From the NCBI GenBank assembly GCA_021299455.1, contig JAJTGQ010000099.1, forward strand, positions 1 to 39,518: 39,518 nucleotides of DNA, written 5' to 3'. Both the position numbers and the translations under genes were made by a program. The DNA is from Flammeovirgaceae bacterium. Lineage in GTDB: Bacteria > Bacteroidota > Bacteroidia > Cytophagales > Cyclobacteriaceae. Positions within the stretch are counted from its first letter, which is position 1. Each line of letters opens with the position of its first letter. The notes beneath the pieces are model-generated. The model saw only the letters and a program-made list of their open reading frames with translations. It did not search any database and was not told where the DNA came from. This document shows positions 26,167-35,867 of the stretch, piece by piece.

Positions 26167-27567
26167 TTAATTTTTATAGAAGTATAAGTTATCCAACAGG
26201 AAGTTGATGTTCCCAACAAAGACTATTTGAGCAAGATTATTTTTCTGAGTTGCTATGCTGCCCGTTAGTGGAATGTCAATAGAAACCCACTGACCTTTTG
26301 TAATTTGACTTGAAGGAACCGTATATGTGATTTCTTTATCATCCTCTATCGGACCTCCGGTAAAGACGTTTGTATTTAGTACTCCATTGGCACCTCGATC
26401 TCTTACCTTGATTTCGAAATTGGCACTTGTTGGCTCATTTGTCCAAATATCTAAGTGCAGAAATTCCATGGAGGTTGCGTTGACGGATGGATTATTAAAT
26501 TCGATACCTACATAGTTCAGCTGAGTGTAGTACTTCAAATTGTCGTTGTTGATTTTGATGTCAGCTGTTTGCGTGGTAGAACCTCCATAGAATCCGTTAA
26601 AGAAATCAACCGGCACATTGGGGTAGGCATTACTAAACAACGAAATGACATTGGCCGCGGGACGACTAGGGGCAGGCAATAGGGTGATATTGCCAGAGGA
26701 AGCAATTGAGAGTGACCCTTTTGCCTTGACGCCATTCAACTCGGCAGTGATTTTTGCATTTCCTGTTCCTACTATTGAAACAACCCCTTTTTCATTGACA
26801 AGTGCGACAGCTGGATTGGATGACGTGAAGTCGAAGTAAGCTGGCCCTACTGAAACGGTTTGGTTTTGTCCAGAAACCAGATTAAACGTTTGCGTCAGGC
26901 CGCTAATAGTGCTGGTGACTCCAATGAAAGATGACTCCAACTTTTCTGCTCCATTGAAAATGGTTGGCCTTGGTTGAGCAATAGTGCCCAACTTTTCATA
27001 CTTCAATTCATCAATCCAGAAGGTATAGCCGTTGCCATTTTCAGGACCTTCGGCATACCAAAACATGCCTTTTTCAAGAGTAAGACGAGAAGGGTCGGGG
27101 AGGGGTATTGTGTATTTTGTCCAAGTAGTATTTATTCTCATGTTGTTCAGGGTAGTCAGGAATTTATTTTCTCCAAAATTATTCCCAAACCCAATCTCGT
27201 TGATTGTTGCTGATTGTGTGGCTTTTGCCCAAAAGGTTAGCGCATCGTAGCCAGACAGATCACGACCTCCGTTGTCGGGAAAGATCGCTCCAGCATATGC
27301 TCCGGTAGGGTCGCCCACATTGGGAACATCAAAACGCATAGAAGATGAGCCAGCGTAGCGGGTTTGGGTGTCTACTGTGAACGCATCCAGTTTTGAGCCG
27401 CCAAAGGGAAAGTATTGCAATCCGCCACTGAAACCATCAATATAAACAGCTGGATTATTTGGGAATTTGGCAACTTTTACCTCCTCCGACAAATTTCTCT
27501 GACAGCCGGATATGAACATTGCTATAAATCCTATAAGGATTGCGAAGAGTAGTTTATTTGTTTTCAT
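26167..27567 (-). CDS. Lipoprotein with two carbohydrate-binding-like modules around an Ig-like domain
   Basis: 466 residues with the lipoprotein signal ending ISG-Cys22. An N-terminal jelly-roll module (about 30-190) carries YAGSSSMRFDVPN and YTFWIDELKYEK, as in CBM11/CBM4-type folds. A BIG2-like Ig domain (about 205-290; FDFTSSNPAVALVNEKGVVS) follows, then a C-terminal jelly-roll (about 300-466) ending NINFLLDNLYFYKN. No catalytic residues were recognised. Probable role: surface capture of the glucan together with the GH16 next to it. The start at ATG 27567 fits the signal peptide; only 15 bases separate it from the upstream gene. Confidence 0.8.
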   Translation of the reverse strand: MKTNKLLFAILIGFIAMFISGCQRNLSEEVKVAKFPNNPAVYIDGFSGGLQYFPFGGSKLDAFTVDTQTRYAGSSSMRFDVPNVGDPTGAYAGAIFPDNGGRDLSGYDALTFWAKATQSATINEIGFGNNFGENKFLTTLNNMRINTTWTKYTIPLPDPSRLTLEKGMFWYAEGPENGNGYTFWIDELKYEKLGTIAQPRPTIFNGAEKLESSFIGVTSTISGLTQTFNLVSGQNQTVSVGPAYFDFTSSNPAVALVNEKGVVSIVGTGNAKITAELNGVKAKGSLSIASSGNITLLPAPSRPAANVISLFSNAYPNVPVDFFNGFYGGSTTQTADIKINNDNLKYYTQLNYVGIEFNNPSVNATSMEFLHLDIWTNEPTSANFEIKVRDRGANGVLNTNVFTGGPIEDDKEITYTVPSSQITKGQWVSIDIPLTGSIATQKNNLAQIVFVGNINFLLDNLYFYKN

Positions 27568-27582
27568 GTATTCTTCAGGTTA

Positions 27583-30500
27583 TTATCTTCCAACACTAAC
27601 TCGTACATAGGTTCTGAATTCCCATTCATTTCCATTTGGGAAACCAACCGGGCTAATGATTGGCGAAGTAGCAAATTCTTGCGCCACATTGGGTAGGTAC
27701 CTTGGCGAATATTTGTCTAGTGAACGCCATATCATTTGCACGCCTACCGATGTGTTGGGAAGTAGAAACCAATCTGGTTTGCCAATAGTGGTTGATAAAT
27801 CGGCCATTACCTGTACAGGAAACGTTAGGTTAAAATCGCGGTGGTAGTCAAACGGACCCCAGTCGTTAAATTTCAGGTGCGAAGACAGTTTAATTTTCTT
27901 ATAGATTACTCGCAAGTCTCCGCCAAAGCGTTCAATGGCTCGTTGATCCGAACCGTTGGCCTGACCATTTCCCGCAAAAAGGTTGGCTATGATACCCAAT
28001 TTGGGATTGACCTTGGAGACGATACGAGTATTAACTTCCCATAAATCAAGTGCTGGCGCTGCACCAGCCGCTGCAGTCGGAACCCTTCCAGTCCCTGGGA
28101 AAATGATGGCAGCATCCTGTGAGGTAGGCAGATGGCGATAGACAAATCCAACACTGGCCGCAAGGCTCGCATCCTCTGAGCGATCATTGTCCCACTCATA
28201 CATCCAGGTACCAGGTGTCGGATCGAAAGTAAGTAACAACTCTCCTCCAACGGTTTCTCGATTAGCTCTTACCACAAACGGATCGACTAAAATATTTCTA
28301 AGTCTGCCTGGGCCCCCAGCATTTGCCGGCATAGGATTAACCAATGGCTTTTGCCATAAGAAGTTAGGGGCTATTTGCCATTTTCCTAAGCTATAAGTGA
28401 AGCCGGTAAGAAAGTTGTTTTGATTTCCGCTACCACTATCTTTCAATCTCCAGCCGGTAAATGTTTGCGTATAATCGCCCCCGCCATTGGCAACAAGTCC
28501 CATTGCCGCTGCCTGACCATACCAGTTGACTCTTCCAGATGCATAGGTCAGTTTTATTTTGGCACCCCAGGTATCGGTAGATTGCACTTGGTCAACAAAG
28601 ACTTGATAATTTCCTTCGCTTCCGCGTGTTGTTTGAAATTCTCTACCCACAAGCGGCTGTCCACCCCAGATACCCCCGGCTTCTATCTTTAGTTTGCCAA
28701 AGAATTTTCTGGATGCTTGGATGGTAAGCCTGCGTGTCCTTGGTTGAGGTACAGCAATTGAACTGATGGCTGCTCCCGGCTCTTCGAGATCCTCATGAAA
28801 AATGCCGGTAATACTTAGCTTACCTAGCTCTTTTGTGTACTTCACCAATACGGCCGGGTTAGCCGCCCACCAAAGTTCGCGGCCATACGCCACTTTCAAG
28901 CCCTTTAAGGATTTTTTCCCTGCAACTTCCATCCCTTGCGGAGCAAGGCCATTGTAGATATCGATGTTCGGTCCATAATTAGCTTCGGGGTACAATCCGA
29001 AAAAATCACCTTCATATCCCCAATGGTAATGTCCTGTTCTATAGAACCCTTTCAAATCAAAAAGCTTATGATTCCATGAGTATTCAGCGCGATAAACTTG
29101 TACACGATCAGGTGTGGTTGTTACGGGGTTTCCTGCCGAGTTTATAAATGTTTGTGGACGACCTCTGTTTTCGTAGAATATTTCGTTGATGGGATTTTGT
29201 GCAACATTTCCCAACACGTTAAAAGTCACATTTGCACGCATGTTTGACGCTGGATTTGCTTCGATGCCAACGAAGTAAGATTCCATGTTGTCAAAACCCA
29301 ATTTGTTTGGAAAAGCCGGTTTAGTCGGATCAGGTTTCTTAGGTGTGGTGATTAGATTTCCTCCGGTAGTAAACGTTGATATGTCTGCACGAAGTTCACT
29401 TATCCGAAGCTTCGATGCCTGCTCACCAACAAGCGCAGCTTTATCGCCACGTGCTTTGATGACGGCATCCATTAGTTGAATACCGGAAAAAAAATCTTCC
29501 ACCCCTTTTTCAGTTACTCCCTCTCGATAGGGGTTAAGGGTATGGGCTTCTTTTAAAGCATAGTAAGCGGCACGTGGATACAATGCATAAAGCCCGCGTG
29601 GGTTCGTCTGGCCTTTTGCGCAAATGCCAAACCACTCTTCGTTCATATTATTATCTCCCTGCTTGAAGTCACGTGTATAACCACCATTGGACCATGACGC
29701 ATTATCATCATGAACATCCAAGTCTTTTGTTTGCCCGAATTTCCACCAGCCATCACTAAACTGGAAGGTAAACCCTCCCAATGAATTTCCTGCTTTTCCG
29801 AGACCCGCTGCATTTTGATAAATCTCTTTCCAATTGCCCACCATGAAATAGGCTTGCGACTCCTGATCTTCACCGCTCTCTATTGTATTGAACGCATCGG
29901 CTCCAAATTCTGTGAACATGATAGGTTTGTTGATCTCATCCTTCACCCGCTGAAAGGCATCGCCAAATGAGATTCCACGATACATGTTTGTTCCAAAGAT
30001 GTCAATGTCCTTGCAATGTTCTTTGACAAGCTCTAAAAACAGTAAGTCACCATTACACATCGCGACCGGGTGGCCCGTGTCTTTTGCCTTCATTGCCAGG
30101 GTCGCTTCATTAAACAACTTGTACATGGCTACTGCTCGTGTAGTCGATTTCCTGTCTTTTATTGGTATGTTTTCGGTTTCTGCGCCTTCCCAAAAAAGCC
30201 CGTAGTTATTTTCATTTCCTAAGAGGAACATTAAAAGCCCAGGTGTGTCTTTGTAATCCTCAACCATTTTTGTCACTTCAGCTAGCAATAAAGTCCGTAC
30301 ACTCGGGTCGGCATACTCGGTATTTGGTGCCCATGCGCCATTTACAGTGAGGCCGTATCTACCAAAAGAGTGATTGAGCATTGTGTAGATTCCGTACGAT
30401 TCGTATATGTATTTAATCCATTTCGCGGGAACACCCGTGTATTGTCGAATCGTGTTCACGCCCATATTTTTCAACAAAGACATTTCCGTATCAAGGGCAG

Positions 30501-30714
30501 CTTTAATAATGTCGTCCGGCTGATTCCAGAGGCTATAGGAAAAGTTGGTACCAATCGGAAAATAATCCCAATTCATTCCATTCACCATAAAATCCCGGCC
30601 ATTGACCTGCAGCTTCATTCCTCGATCTTCCTGTTTGACAGAAACCCGATCGGCTTGCCCCAGAAGTGGCTGGGAAAGTATCAAAAGCATAACAACAAAG
30701 TAAAGATTCTTCAT
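27583..30714 (-). CDS. Clan GH-A glycoside hydrolase fused to a probable outer-membrane beta-barrel
   Basis: 1043 residues with a Sec signal peptide (1-20). The N-terminal TIM-barrel (about 35-420) begins FMVNGMNWDYFPIG and carries a clan GH-A catalytic pair: LLGNENNYG (Glu168) and MFTEFGADAF (Glu269). It resembles GH2/GH5-type catalytic domains. A short helical stretch (about 430-480) follows. The remaining 550 residues alternate short amphipathic strands with turns, for example VAYGRELWWAANPAVLVKY and INWYGQ-like strands, the look of a porin-type barrel. It is first in the locus, divergent from the regulator. The frame is open to 30750, but the ATG at 30714 starts a clean signal peptide. 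The barrel is inferred by eye; the final residue is Arg, not the usual aromatic. Confidence 0.78.
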   Translation of the reverse strand: MKNLYFVVMLLILSQPLLGQADRVSVKQEDRGMKLQVNGRDFMVNGMNWDYFPIGTNFSYSLWNQPDDIIKAALDTEMSLLKNMGVNTIRQYTGVPAKWIKYIYESYGIYTMLNHSFGRYGLTVNGAWAPNTEYADPSVRTLLLAEVTKMVEDYKDTPGLLMFLLGNENNYGLFWEGAETENIPIKDRKSTTRAVAMYKLFNEATLAMKAKDTGHPVAMCNGDLLFLELVKEHCKDIDIFGTNMYRGISFGDAFQRVKDEINKPIMFTEFGADAFNTIESGEDQESQAYFMVGNWKEIYQNAAGLGKAGNSLGGFTFQFSDGWWKFGQTKDLDVHDDNASWSNGGYTRDFKQGDNNMNEEWFGICAKGQTNPRGLYALYPRAAYYALKEAHTLNPYREGVTEKGVEDFFSGIQLMDAVIKARGDKAALVGEQASKLRISELRADISTFTTGGNLITTPKKPDPTKPAFPNKLGFDNMESYFVGIEANPASNMRANVTFNVLGNVAQNPINEIFYENRGRPQTFINSAGNPVTTTPDRVQVYRAEYSWNHKLFDLKGFYRTGHYHWGYEGDFFGLYPEANYGPNIDIYNGLAPQGMEVAGKKSLKGLKVAYGRELWWAANPAVLVKYTKELGKLSITGIFHEDLEEPGAAISSIAVPQPRTRRLTIQASRKFFGKLKIEAGGIWGGQPLVGREFQTTRGSEGNYQVFVDQVQSTDTWGAKIKLTYASGRVNWYGQAAAMGLVANGGGDYTQTFTGWRLKDSGSGNQNNFLTGFTYSLGKWQIAPNFLWQKPLVNPMPANAGGPGRLRNILVDPFVVRANRETVGGELLLTFDPTPGTWMYEWDNDRSEDASLAASVGFVYRHLPTSQDAAIIFPGTGRVPTAAAGAAPALDLWEVNTRIVSKVNPKLGIIANLFAGNGQANGSDQRAIERFGGDLRVIYKKIKLSSHLKFNDWGPFDYHRDFNLTFPVQVMADLSTTIGKPDWFLLPNTSVGVQMIWRSLDKYSPRYLPNVAQEFATSPIISPVGFPNGNEWEFRTYVRVSVGR

Positions 30715-30738
30715 ATTTAACGGATTAGAGCGGTTTTC

Positions 30739-30773
30739 AAACGGTTGCATATTTGTTACTCCGAAAACGGTTG
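30739..30773. promoter_or_regulatory. Candidate operator: two AAACGGTTG direct repeats
   Basis: AAACGGTTG occurs at 30739-30747 and 30765-30773, 26 bases apart (about 2.5 helical turns). They lie in the 212-base divergent gap just upstream of the hydrolase-barrel gene. This is a plausible binding site for the regulator encoded alongside. No TAnnTTTG box was found on the minus strand here, which would suit an activator-dependent promoter. Confidence 0.4.
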
Positions 30774-30879
30774 AAATGTCGGCCCAATTCTACAAATCAT
30801 CTAAAAAGGGACTACATCAATTCCTTTTCACCACTACTACAAAACTTCATTTATATCGATTTAAAACGCTCTAAATGGA

Positions 30880-30887
30880 TACATTTG
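30880..30887 (+). promoter_or_regulatory. Possible -7 box for the regulator gene
   Basis: TACATTTG matches TAnnTTTG and lies 39 bases before the preferred start at 30927. No good -33 element was found. Confidence 0.4.
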
Positions 30888-30926
30888 CTGCACAACGAGT
30901 TTACAAACAGCATTTTTAAAGGGAAA

Positions 30927-33758
30927 ATGGCTAAAGTTGCCACTACATCGATCTTCTTTCTGTTTTGGCTTTTATTGCCAGATGTATCCCCAGCGTTGTC
31001 AGGAAAATACCCGATAAAAAACTTTGCCCCCCCTGACTATGGTGCGGGAATCCAGAATATTGACTTTGCCCAGAATAGAGATCTGAGCCTATTCGTTGCC
31101 AACAATCTTGGGGTTCTGTCATTCAACGGTTCTTCGTGGGGAAAGCACGCACTAAACACGGGTAAAAAACAGCGATCGCTAGCCTTTGACGAAAAATCGA
31201 ATCGTCTGTACGTGGGGTCACAAGGTGAATTCGGATTCTTCGAGAGCAATTGGCAGTACGTTTCCCTACTTGATAAAATCCCAGAAAGCTATCTGGATTT
31301 TGATGAGGTGTGGGATGTACTTCTGTTCGATTCTAAAGTATATTTCTGCACTTTTCAGGGTATTTATATGTTTGATGGTGAGTCTATTACAGTAATCAGG
31401 CGGCCTGGTGGCTTTAATCGTTCGTTTGTAGCAGGGAACAGGCTGTTTACCCAGTCTCCCACTGGGGCACTTTTTGAAATAGAAGGGGATAAGCTGGTCC
31501 CACTACCCCAAAATGGTCATATAAACCAGGTGGTGGCAGGCGTAGTCCGCTCCGAGGCTGGTTATGTTTTCTTTTATAATTCGGGAAAAATTGAGGTTTT
31601 GAATTTACCGGGAGGTCTCGAACCCTACCTGGAATTGATGAAAGTACTTGGTGGAAAGTATGTCAACCACGTGATACAAATTTCAGATAGTAGACTGGTT
31701 ATATCAACTCAACTTGCGGGGCTCTATATCTATGATCAACTGACCAAGCAAATTGAAAACATATCCATTTCCGATGGATTGATATCGAACGCCTGTTTGC
31801 GGGTGTTCCAGGATTATAGTGGCAACCTCTGGGTAGGCATGCAAAATGGGATTGCACTCATTGATATCAACTCTCCGTTGCGGCTGGTAAACCAGAATAT
31901 TGATCTTCAAGGAAGCGGTTACGAAGCATTTGAGACTGACGAAGGCACTTACTTCACCACTTCGAATGGAATCTATTTTTTATCCAAAGGCGCATCCAAA
32001 ACCAAATTTCTAATTGGTACTGAGGGGCCCGCCTATGGCATGCAATTGATAAACAATAAACTTTATGCCGGCCACCACACTGGCTTATTCTTATTGGAAC
32101 ACGGCCAGGCATTTAGGCGCGCCTATTGCGAAGGACTGTGGCAGATCAAACAAGTACGATCAAATCCTCAGTTTGCAATTGCCGGCACTTACACCGGCCT
32201 TCATCTTTTTCAATTAGATGCAAAGGGTGAATTACAAGATGCTAAGAAGATTGTTGGATTCAATGAATCCAGCCGATTTTTTGAAGAGGATAGAAAAGGG
32301 AGGATTTGGGTAGGGCAGTATTACAAGGGATTGTACTTGCTGACTCTGGATGACGCTCTCAAGCATGCCGCTGTAACCAAAGTTTCTGATTCGTATACAC
32401 TTCCAATTCAAAAATACATCTTCTTGAGCCGAATTGATGATCAAATTTATATCTGTTCTGCAAAAGGAATATTCAAACTTGATCAGGCAACTGATAAAAT
32501 TGTGGGGGAAGATGTTTTTACAAAAGTCGTTGGTAAAAATTGGGTTTATCAATTGGTTCAAGACAAACAAAAGAATGTTTACGTCTATTCTGAAAATCTG
32601 GTTGGCTTTTTTAAAAAGGTAAGCCCTGAGAACTACGTCTACCTGCCCTCGTCTTTGTTTCAGTTACGGCAATCTTTCAATAACGACTTGCTAAATGTTT
32701 CGCGCCATGTTCGAGATGGAATTCTTTTCAACGCAAATGAAGGGTTTATCCAGTATTCTGCTGAACTAGAGGAGGGAGTTTCTACCACCAGCGTGCCACT
32801 GGTAAGCCGGGTAATCAATGTTTCTGAAGATAGTGTACTGTATTCAAGAATGCCTTTTCAGTTTCGCCCGGAAAAAACGGAACCTATACGCATCACCGAA
32901 GGTACACGCGTTTTGCAGTTCATCGTTGAATCTTTCAAATTCAAAGATGTGAGTAATCAACAATTCAGGTATTACCTAAGTGGATTTGATGAAGCTTATA
33001 GCGAGTGGACTTCAGCCAGCTTAAAAGAATATACGAACCTCAGAGTTGGCAGTTATCAGTTCTTTGTCCAGGCGTTTAATTCAAAAGGAGAGATTGTGAC
33101 AAGTCAACCTTTGTTGGTCGAAGTTTCCCCTGCGTTTTATAAAAGCCGACTTGCTCAGTTTATTTACTTAGTATTAGTGGTACTTACGCTCTACATGATT
33201 TATAGATTCCAACGGCAGTACTACCGGAAGAAACAAGTCCGAATGGAGCAGGCAAAGCAAGAAGAATTGGGTCAAAAGCAAAAAGAGCTGCAAGAGTTAA
33301 AAGAAGTGCAAATCAAAAGTGAATTGAATCATGTCAATACCTTGCTGGCAGCATCAACCATGAACTTAGTGGTGAAAAACGAGTTCATGGAAACCATTAA
33401 GGAAGAGATCAGACAAGCAAAAGCAACGGATAAGGTAGAGGACAAGCAACGGGCGCTAGAGAAGATTATTAAAGAAATTGATACCACTCTAAAGGTGCAA
33501 GAAGATTGGAAACAATTTGAACATCACTTTGACCAAATACATGGAGATTTTTTAAAGCGACTTACCCGCGAATTCACGGATCTTACACCGGGTGAACAAA
33601 AGTTGTGCGCCTTCCTGCGTCTTAATATGGATACGAAAGAGATCGCCAATCTGATGGCGATTTCCTCACGCGGTGTGGAAGTAACCAGATATCGGCTGCG
33701 TAAAAAGTTCAAGCTGGACACACATCAAAATCTTTCGAAATTTATCTTAGAGTATTGA
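30927..33758 (+). CDS. One-polypeptide membrane sensor/regulator (propeller, Y_Y_Y, TM, LuxR-like HTH)
   Basis: 943 residues. A signal sequence (1-25) is followed by a large periplasmic sensor of two-component-regulator propeller repeats (GNLWVGMQNGIALID, GRIWVGQYYKGLYLL) and a Y_Y_Y domain (FRYYLSGFDEAYSEWTSASL). One membrane segment (about 742-761), a coiled coil and a LuxR/GerE-like helix-turn-helix (about 886-943; LTPGEQKLCAFLRLN, DTKEIANLMAISSRGVEVTR) complete it. There is no histidine kinase or receiver, unlike hybrid two-component systems of Bacteroides. It probably senses glucan oligosaccharides in the periplasm and activates the divergent locus. The frame is open to 30753, but the signal peptide begins at the ATG at 30927. 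Confidence 0.88.
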   Translation: MAKVATTSIFFLFWLLLPDVSPALSGKYPIKNFAPPDYGAGIQNIDFAQNRDLSLFVANNLGVLSFNGSSWGKHALNTGKKQRSLAFDEKSNRLYVGSQGEFGFFESNWQYVSLLDKIPESYLDFDEVWDVLLFDSKVYFCTFQGIYMFDGESITVIRRPGGFNRSFVAGNRLFTQSPTGALFEIEGDKLVPLPQNGHINQVVAGVVRSEAGYVFFYNSGKIEVLNLPGGLEPYLELMKVLGGKYVNHVIQISDSRLVISTQLAGLYIYDQLTKQIENISISDGLISNACLRVFQDYSGNLWVGMQNGIALIDINSPLRLVNQNIDLQGSGYEAFETDEGTYFTTSNGIYFLSKGASKTKFLIGTEGPAYGMQLINNKLYAGHHTGLFLLEHGQAFRRAYCEGLWQIKQVRSNPQFAIAGTYTGLHLFQLDAKGELQDAKKIVGFNESSRFFEEDRKGRIWVGQYYKGLYLLTLDDALKHAAVTKVSDSYTLPIQKYIFLSRIDDQIYICSAKGIFKLDQATDKIVGEDVFTKVVGKNWVYQLVQDKQKNVYVYSENLVGFFKKVSPENYVYLPSSLFQLRQSFNNDLLNVSRHVRDGILFNANEGFIQYSAELEEGVSTTSVPLVSRVINVSEDSVLYSRMPFQFRPEKTEPIRITEGTRVLQFIVESFKFKDVSNQQFRYYLSGFDEAYSEWTSASLKEYTNLRVGSYQFFVQAFNSKGEIVTSQPLLVEVSPAFYKSRLAQFIYLVLVVLTLYMIYRFQRQYYRKKQVRMEQAKQEELGQKQKELQELKEVQIKSELNHVNTLLAASTMNLVVKNEFMETIKEEIRQAKATDKVEDKQRALEKIIKEIDTTLKVQEDWKQFEHHFDQIHGDFLKRLTREFTDLTPGEQKLCAFLRLNMDTKEIANLMAISSRGVEVTRYRLRKKFKLDTHQNLSKFILEY

Positions 33759-33828
33759 ATCGTCTGCCGCGATTTTAAGAACTGCCGGTCTGGCGCTGCG
33801 ATTTTATATGACGTGGTTTTAACGGCAG

Positions 33829-33864
33829 TAAAACAAAACGGGCAACTATTTCTAGTTGCCCGTT
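33829..33864 (-). terminator. Intrinsic terminator after tRNA-Thr
   Basis: A 12-bp perfect stem (33837-33848 with 33853-33864, loop TTTC) is followed on the minus strand by TTGTTTT. On the plus strand a weaker T-run follows four bases later, so it may also stop the regulator transcript. Confidence 0.78.
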
Positions 33865-33880
33865 GACCAATTTTTAGAAG

Positions 33881-33953
<73 letters not shown>

Positions 33954-33965
33954 GTAAACGAGGCG

Positions 33966-33995
33966 CAAAAATACAGTAAGAATCGGGTTTTACAA
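33966..33995 (-). promoter_or_regulatory. tRNA-Thr promoter
   Basis: Minus strand TTG (33995-33993), a 19-base spacer, then TATTTTTG (33973-33966), 12 bases before the tRNA 5' end. The -33 lies inside the last codons of the DUF349 gene. Confidence 0.6.
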
Positions 33996-35843
33996 GCCTT
34001 GTGCGGGTTGATTTAACATTTTTAGTTGTTTTTTCAACTGGTTTAAATGCTCCCCAGCCTCTTTAATCTTATTGCCATATTCAGCTTTTAATACATCAGC
34101 ATTTTTTGCCCGATCAAAAAATGAAAGGTTGTTCTGTAAAACCGCAATATCGTTTTCAGCTTTGGATATTTGTTTACGGATCGTCTGCTCTTTGTGATAG
34201 ATTTTTCGTTCTGCGTCAGGATCGTTTTTGAGTGAACTTAATTGTATCTCCAATGAAGCTTGCTCTTTATCATTCGCACTCACGTTCTCCATAGATGAAA
34301 TAGCTTTGCTTACCAATTCGGTAAAGCGAGATTTAATCGATGCTACAGCTCTTTTTGGAACGAATCCAAGTGCATTGAATTTGCTTTGAATCTCTTTGAT
34401 CTGTTGCAAGGTACCCGTCTTCTCTAAAGAGATGCGCTCAAGCTCGGTGAGCAATGCTTCCTTCGCAACCAGATTCAACTCCTGTTCCTGATCAGCTTTT
34501 TCCAACAACCCTCTACGTTGTCCAAAGAAATGGTCACATGCTTCTTTAAACTGCTGGTAGATTTTCTCTCTCCATTTTTCAGGCACTGGCCCCACTTCTT
34601 TCCATTGTGATTGAAGATTCTTCAATTCATTGGATGTTTTCTCCCAATCTTGATTCTCTCTTAGCTCAATCGCTCGCTGCACAAGCGCCTCTTTAATTTT
34701 TAAATTTTTTACCCGCTCTTCATCCAATTTTTTGAAGAACACATTCTTGTTGTGAAAGAATAATTTAAAGGCAGTCCAGAACTTCTTGTTGAGATCACGC
34801 TGGTGAGCGCGGGGTGCAGCACCAACGGCATCCCATTTTTTCTGCAACTCTAAAATGTCTTTTGTCTTTTGGTTCCAATCTTTTATCCGATCAGAGGTAA
34901 AGGTTCCGAAGGCACTCACTTCTTCGTTCAACAAAATCTTTGTTGCCTCGTTTTGTTGAAGTGTCAGGAGAAGATTTGCTGTGTAGACATCTCTTTTTGC
35001 GTATACGGCATCAGAGGCTGCTTTGAATCGTTGCCACAAAGGCTCTTGTTCTTCTTTCGGAACGGGGCCGATGTGTTTAAATTCATGATGCAACTCGTTG
35101 AGCTCTTTAACGGCTTCTTGAATCGACTTGACATCTGCCAGCTTTTCGGCTCGCACACACAATTCTTTTTTCGACTCCAGATTCTTCTTTCGGTCTAGTT
35201 CTTTAAGTTCGAAGTAGATGTTGCGATGGTCATAGAATCGGTCAATGATTGCATTGTAGTTTGCCCAAAGTGTTTTTAGATGAGTAACTGCAACGGGCCC
35301 GCTATTTTTCCATTCTTTTTGAAGCTCTTTAAACTGATGAAATGCCTGAGGTGAATCTTCTCCATCCACAAGCGCTCTCAATTTTTCAAGAATTTCATTT
35401 TTATGTTTTAGACTTTCGTTTTTGCGATCTTCAAGGCTCTTATAGTACGTATTTCTCTTATCCTTGATATACTTAAGCGTGGCATCGTATAAATGATCAA
35501 GGTCATCTATCCGAAATTCAAAATCTTCTTTTATTCCGCCTTCACCCAGGTACTTTTCAAGAGCCGCCTTTCTTTCATGTTCGCGAATCTCGTCATACAA
35601 TGGCTTGATCTCTTTCAACAGGCTATCAATTCGCTTGAAGTTGTCTTCTTTCGAAAGATCTTTGACCAAATTGACAAAGTCGAGTTTCTTGTAGGTGGTA
35701 AAATCAATAGGCTTTTCCTCGGCCAGATCATTGACTTCAATATCTGCATCCAGGTGAGCACCACCTGCTGCTTCCGTTTCCTCCATTAATTCGTTTGTCA
35801 TGATCTTTTCGTTCTCTTCGGGCGACTTGTTTTCATTTGTCAT
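33990..35843 (-). CDS. DUF349-repeat coiled-coil protein
   Basis: A 617-residue, highly charged, largely helical soluble protein. It has an acidic N-terminal tail (residues 1-45) followed by at least five DUF349 repeats. Each has the signature 'L...W...G..P....LW..F', for example LQKEWKNSGPVAVTHLKTLW, HHEFKHIGPVPKEEQEPLWQ and LQSQWKEVGPVPEKWREKIY. The C-terminus is a coiled coil (about 540-610). The family is widespread in Bacteroidota and its function is poorly known. The ATG at 35843 is preferred over an upstream in-frame start because a TATTTTTG box sits at 35868-35875, inside the region needed for a leader. tRNA-Thr follows downstream. Confidence 0.9.
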   Translation of the reverse strand: MTNENKSPEENEKIMTNELMEETEAAGGAHLDADIEVNDLAEEKPIDFTTYKKLDFVNLVKDLSKEDNFKRIDSLLKEIKPLYDEIREHERKAALEKYLGEGGIKEDFEFRIDDLDHLYDATLKYIKDKRNTYYKSLEDRKNESLKHKNEILEKLRALVDGEDSPQAFHQFKELQKEWKNSGPVAVTHLKTLWANYNAIIDRFYDHRNIYFELKELDRKKNLESKKELCVRAEKLADVKSIQEAVKELNELHHEFKHIGPVPKEEQEPLWQRFKAASDAVYAKRDVYTANLLLTLQQNEATKILLNEEVSAFGTFTSDRIKDWNQKTKDILELQKKWDAVGAAPRAHQRDLNKKFWTAFKLFFHNKNVFFKKLDEERVKNLKIKEALVQRAIELRENQDWEKTSNELKNLQSQWKEVGPVPEKWREKIYQQFKEACDHFFGQRRGLLEKADQEQELNLVAKEALLTELERISLEKTGTLQQIKEIQSKFNALGFVPKRAVASIKSRFTELVSKAISSMENVSANDKEQASLEIQLSSLKNDPDAERKIYHKEQTIRKQISKAENDIAVLQNNLSFFDRAKNADVLKAEYGNKIKEAGEHLNQLKKQLKMLNQPAQGL

Positions 35844-35867
35844 ACAGCACTTTTCCACATAAGTGGC

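Noticed and set aside
30753..30926. 58-residue N-terminal extension of the regulator
   Set aside because: The signal peptide begins at the ATG at 30927, and the extension covers the divergent promoter region.
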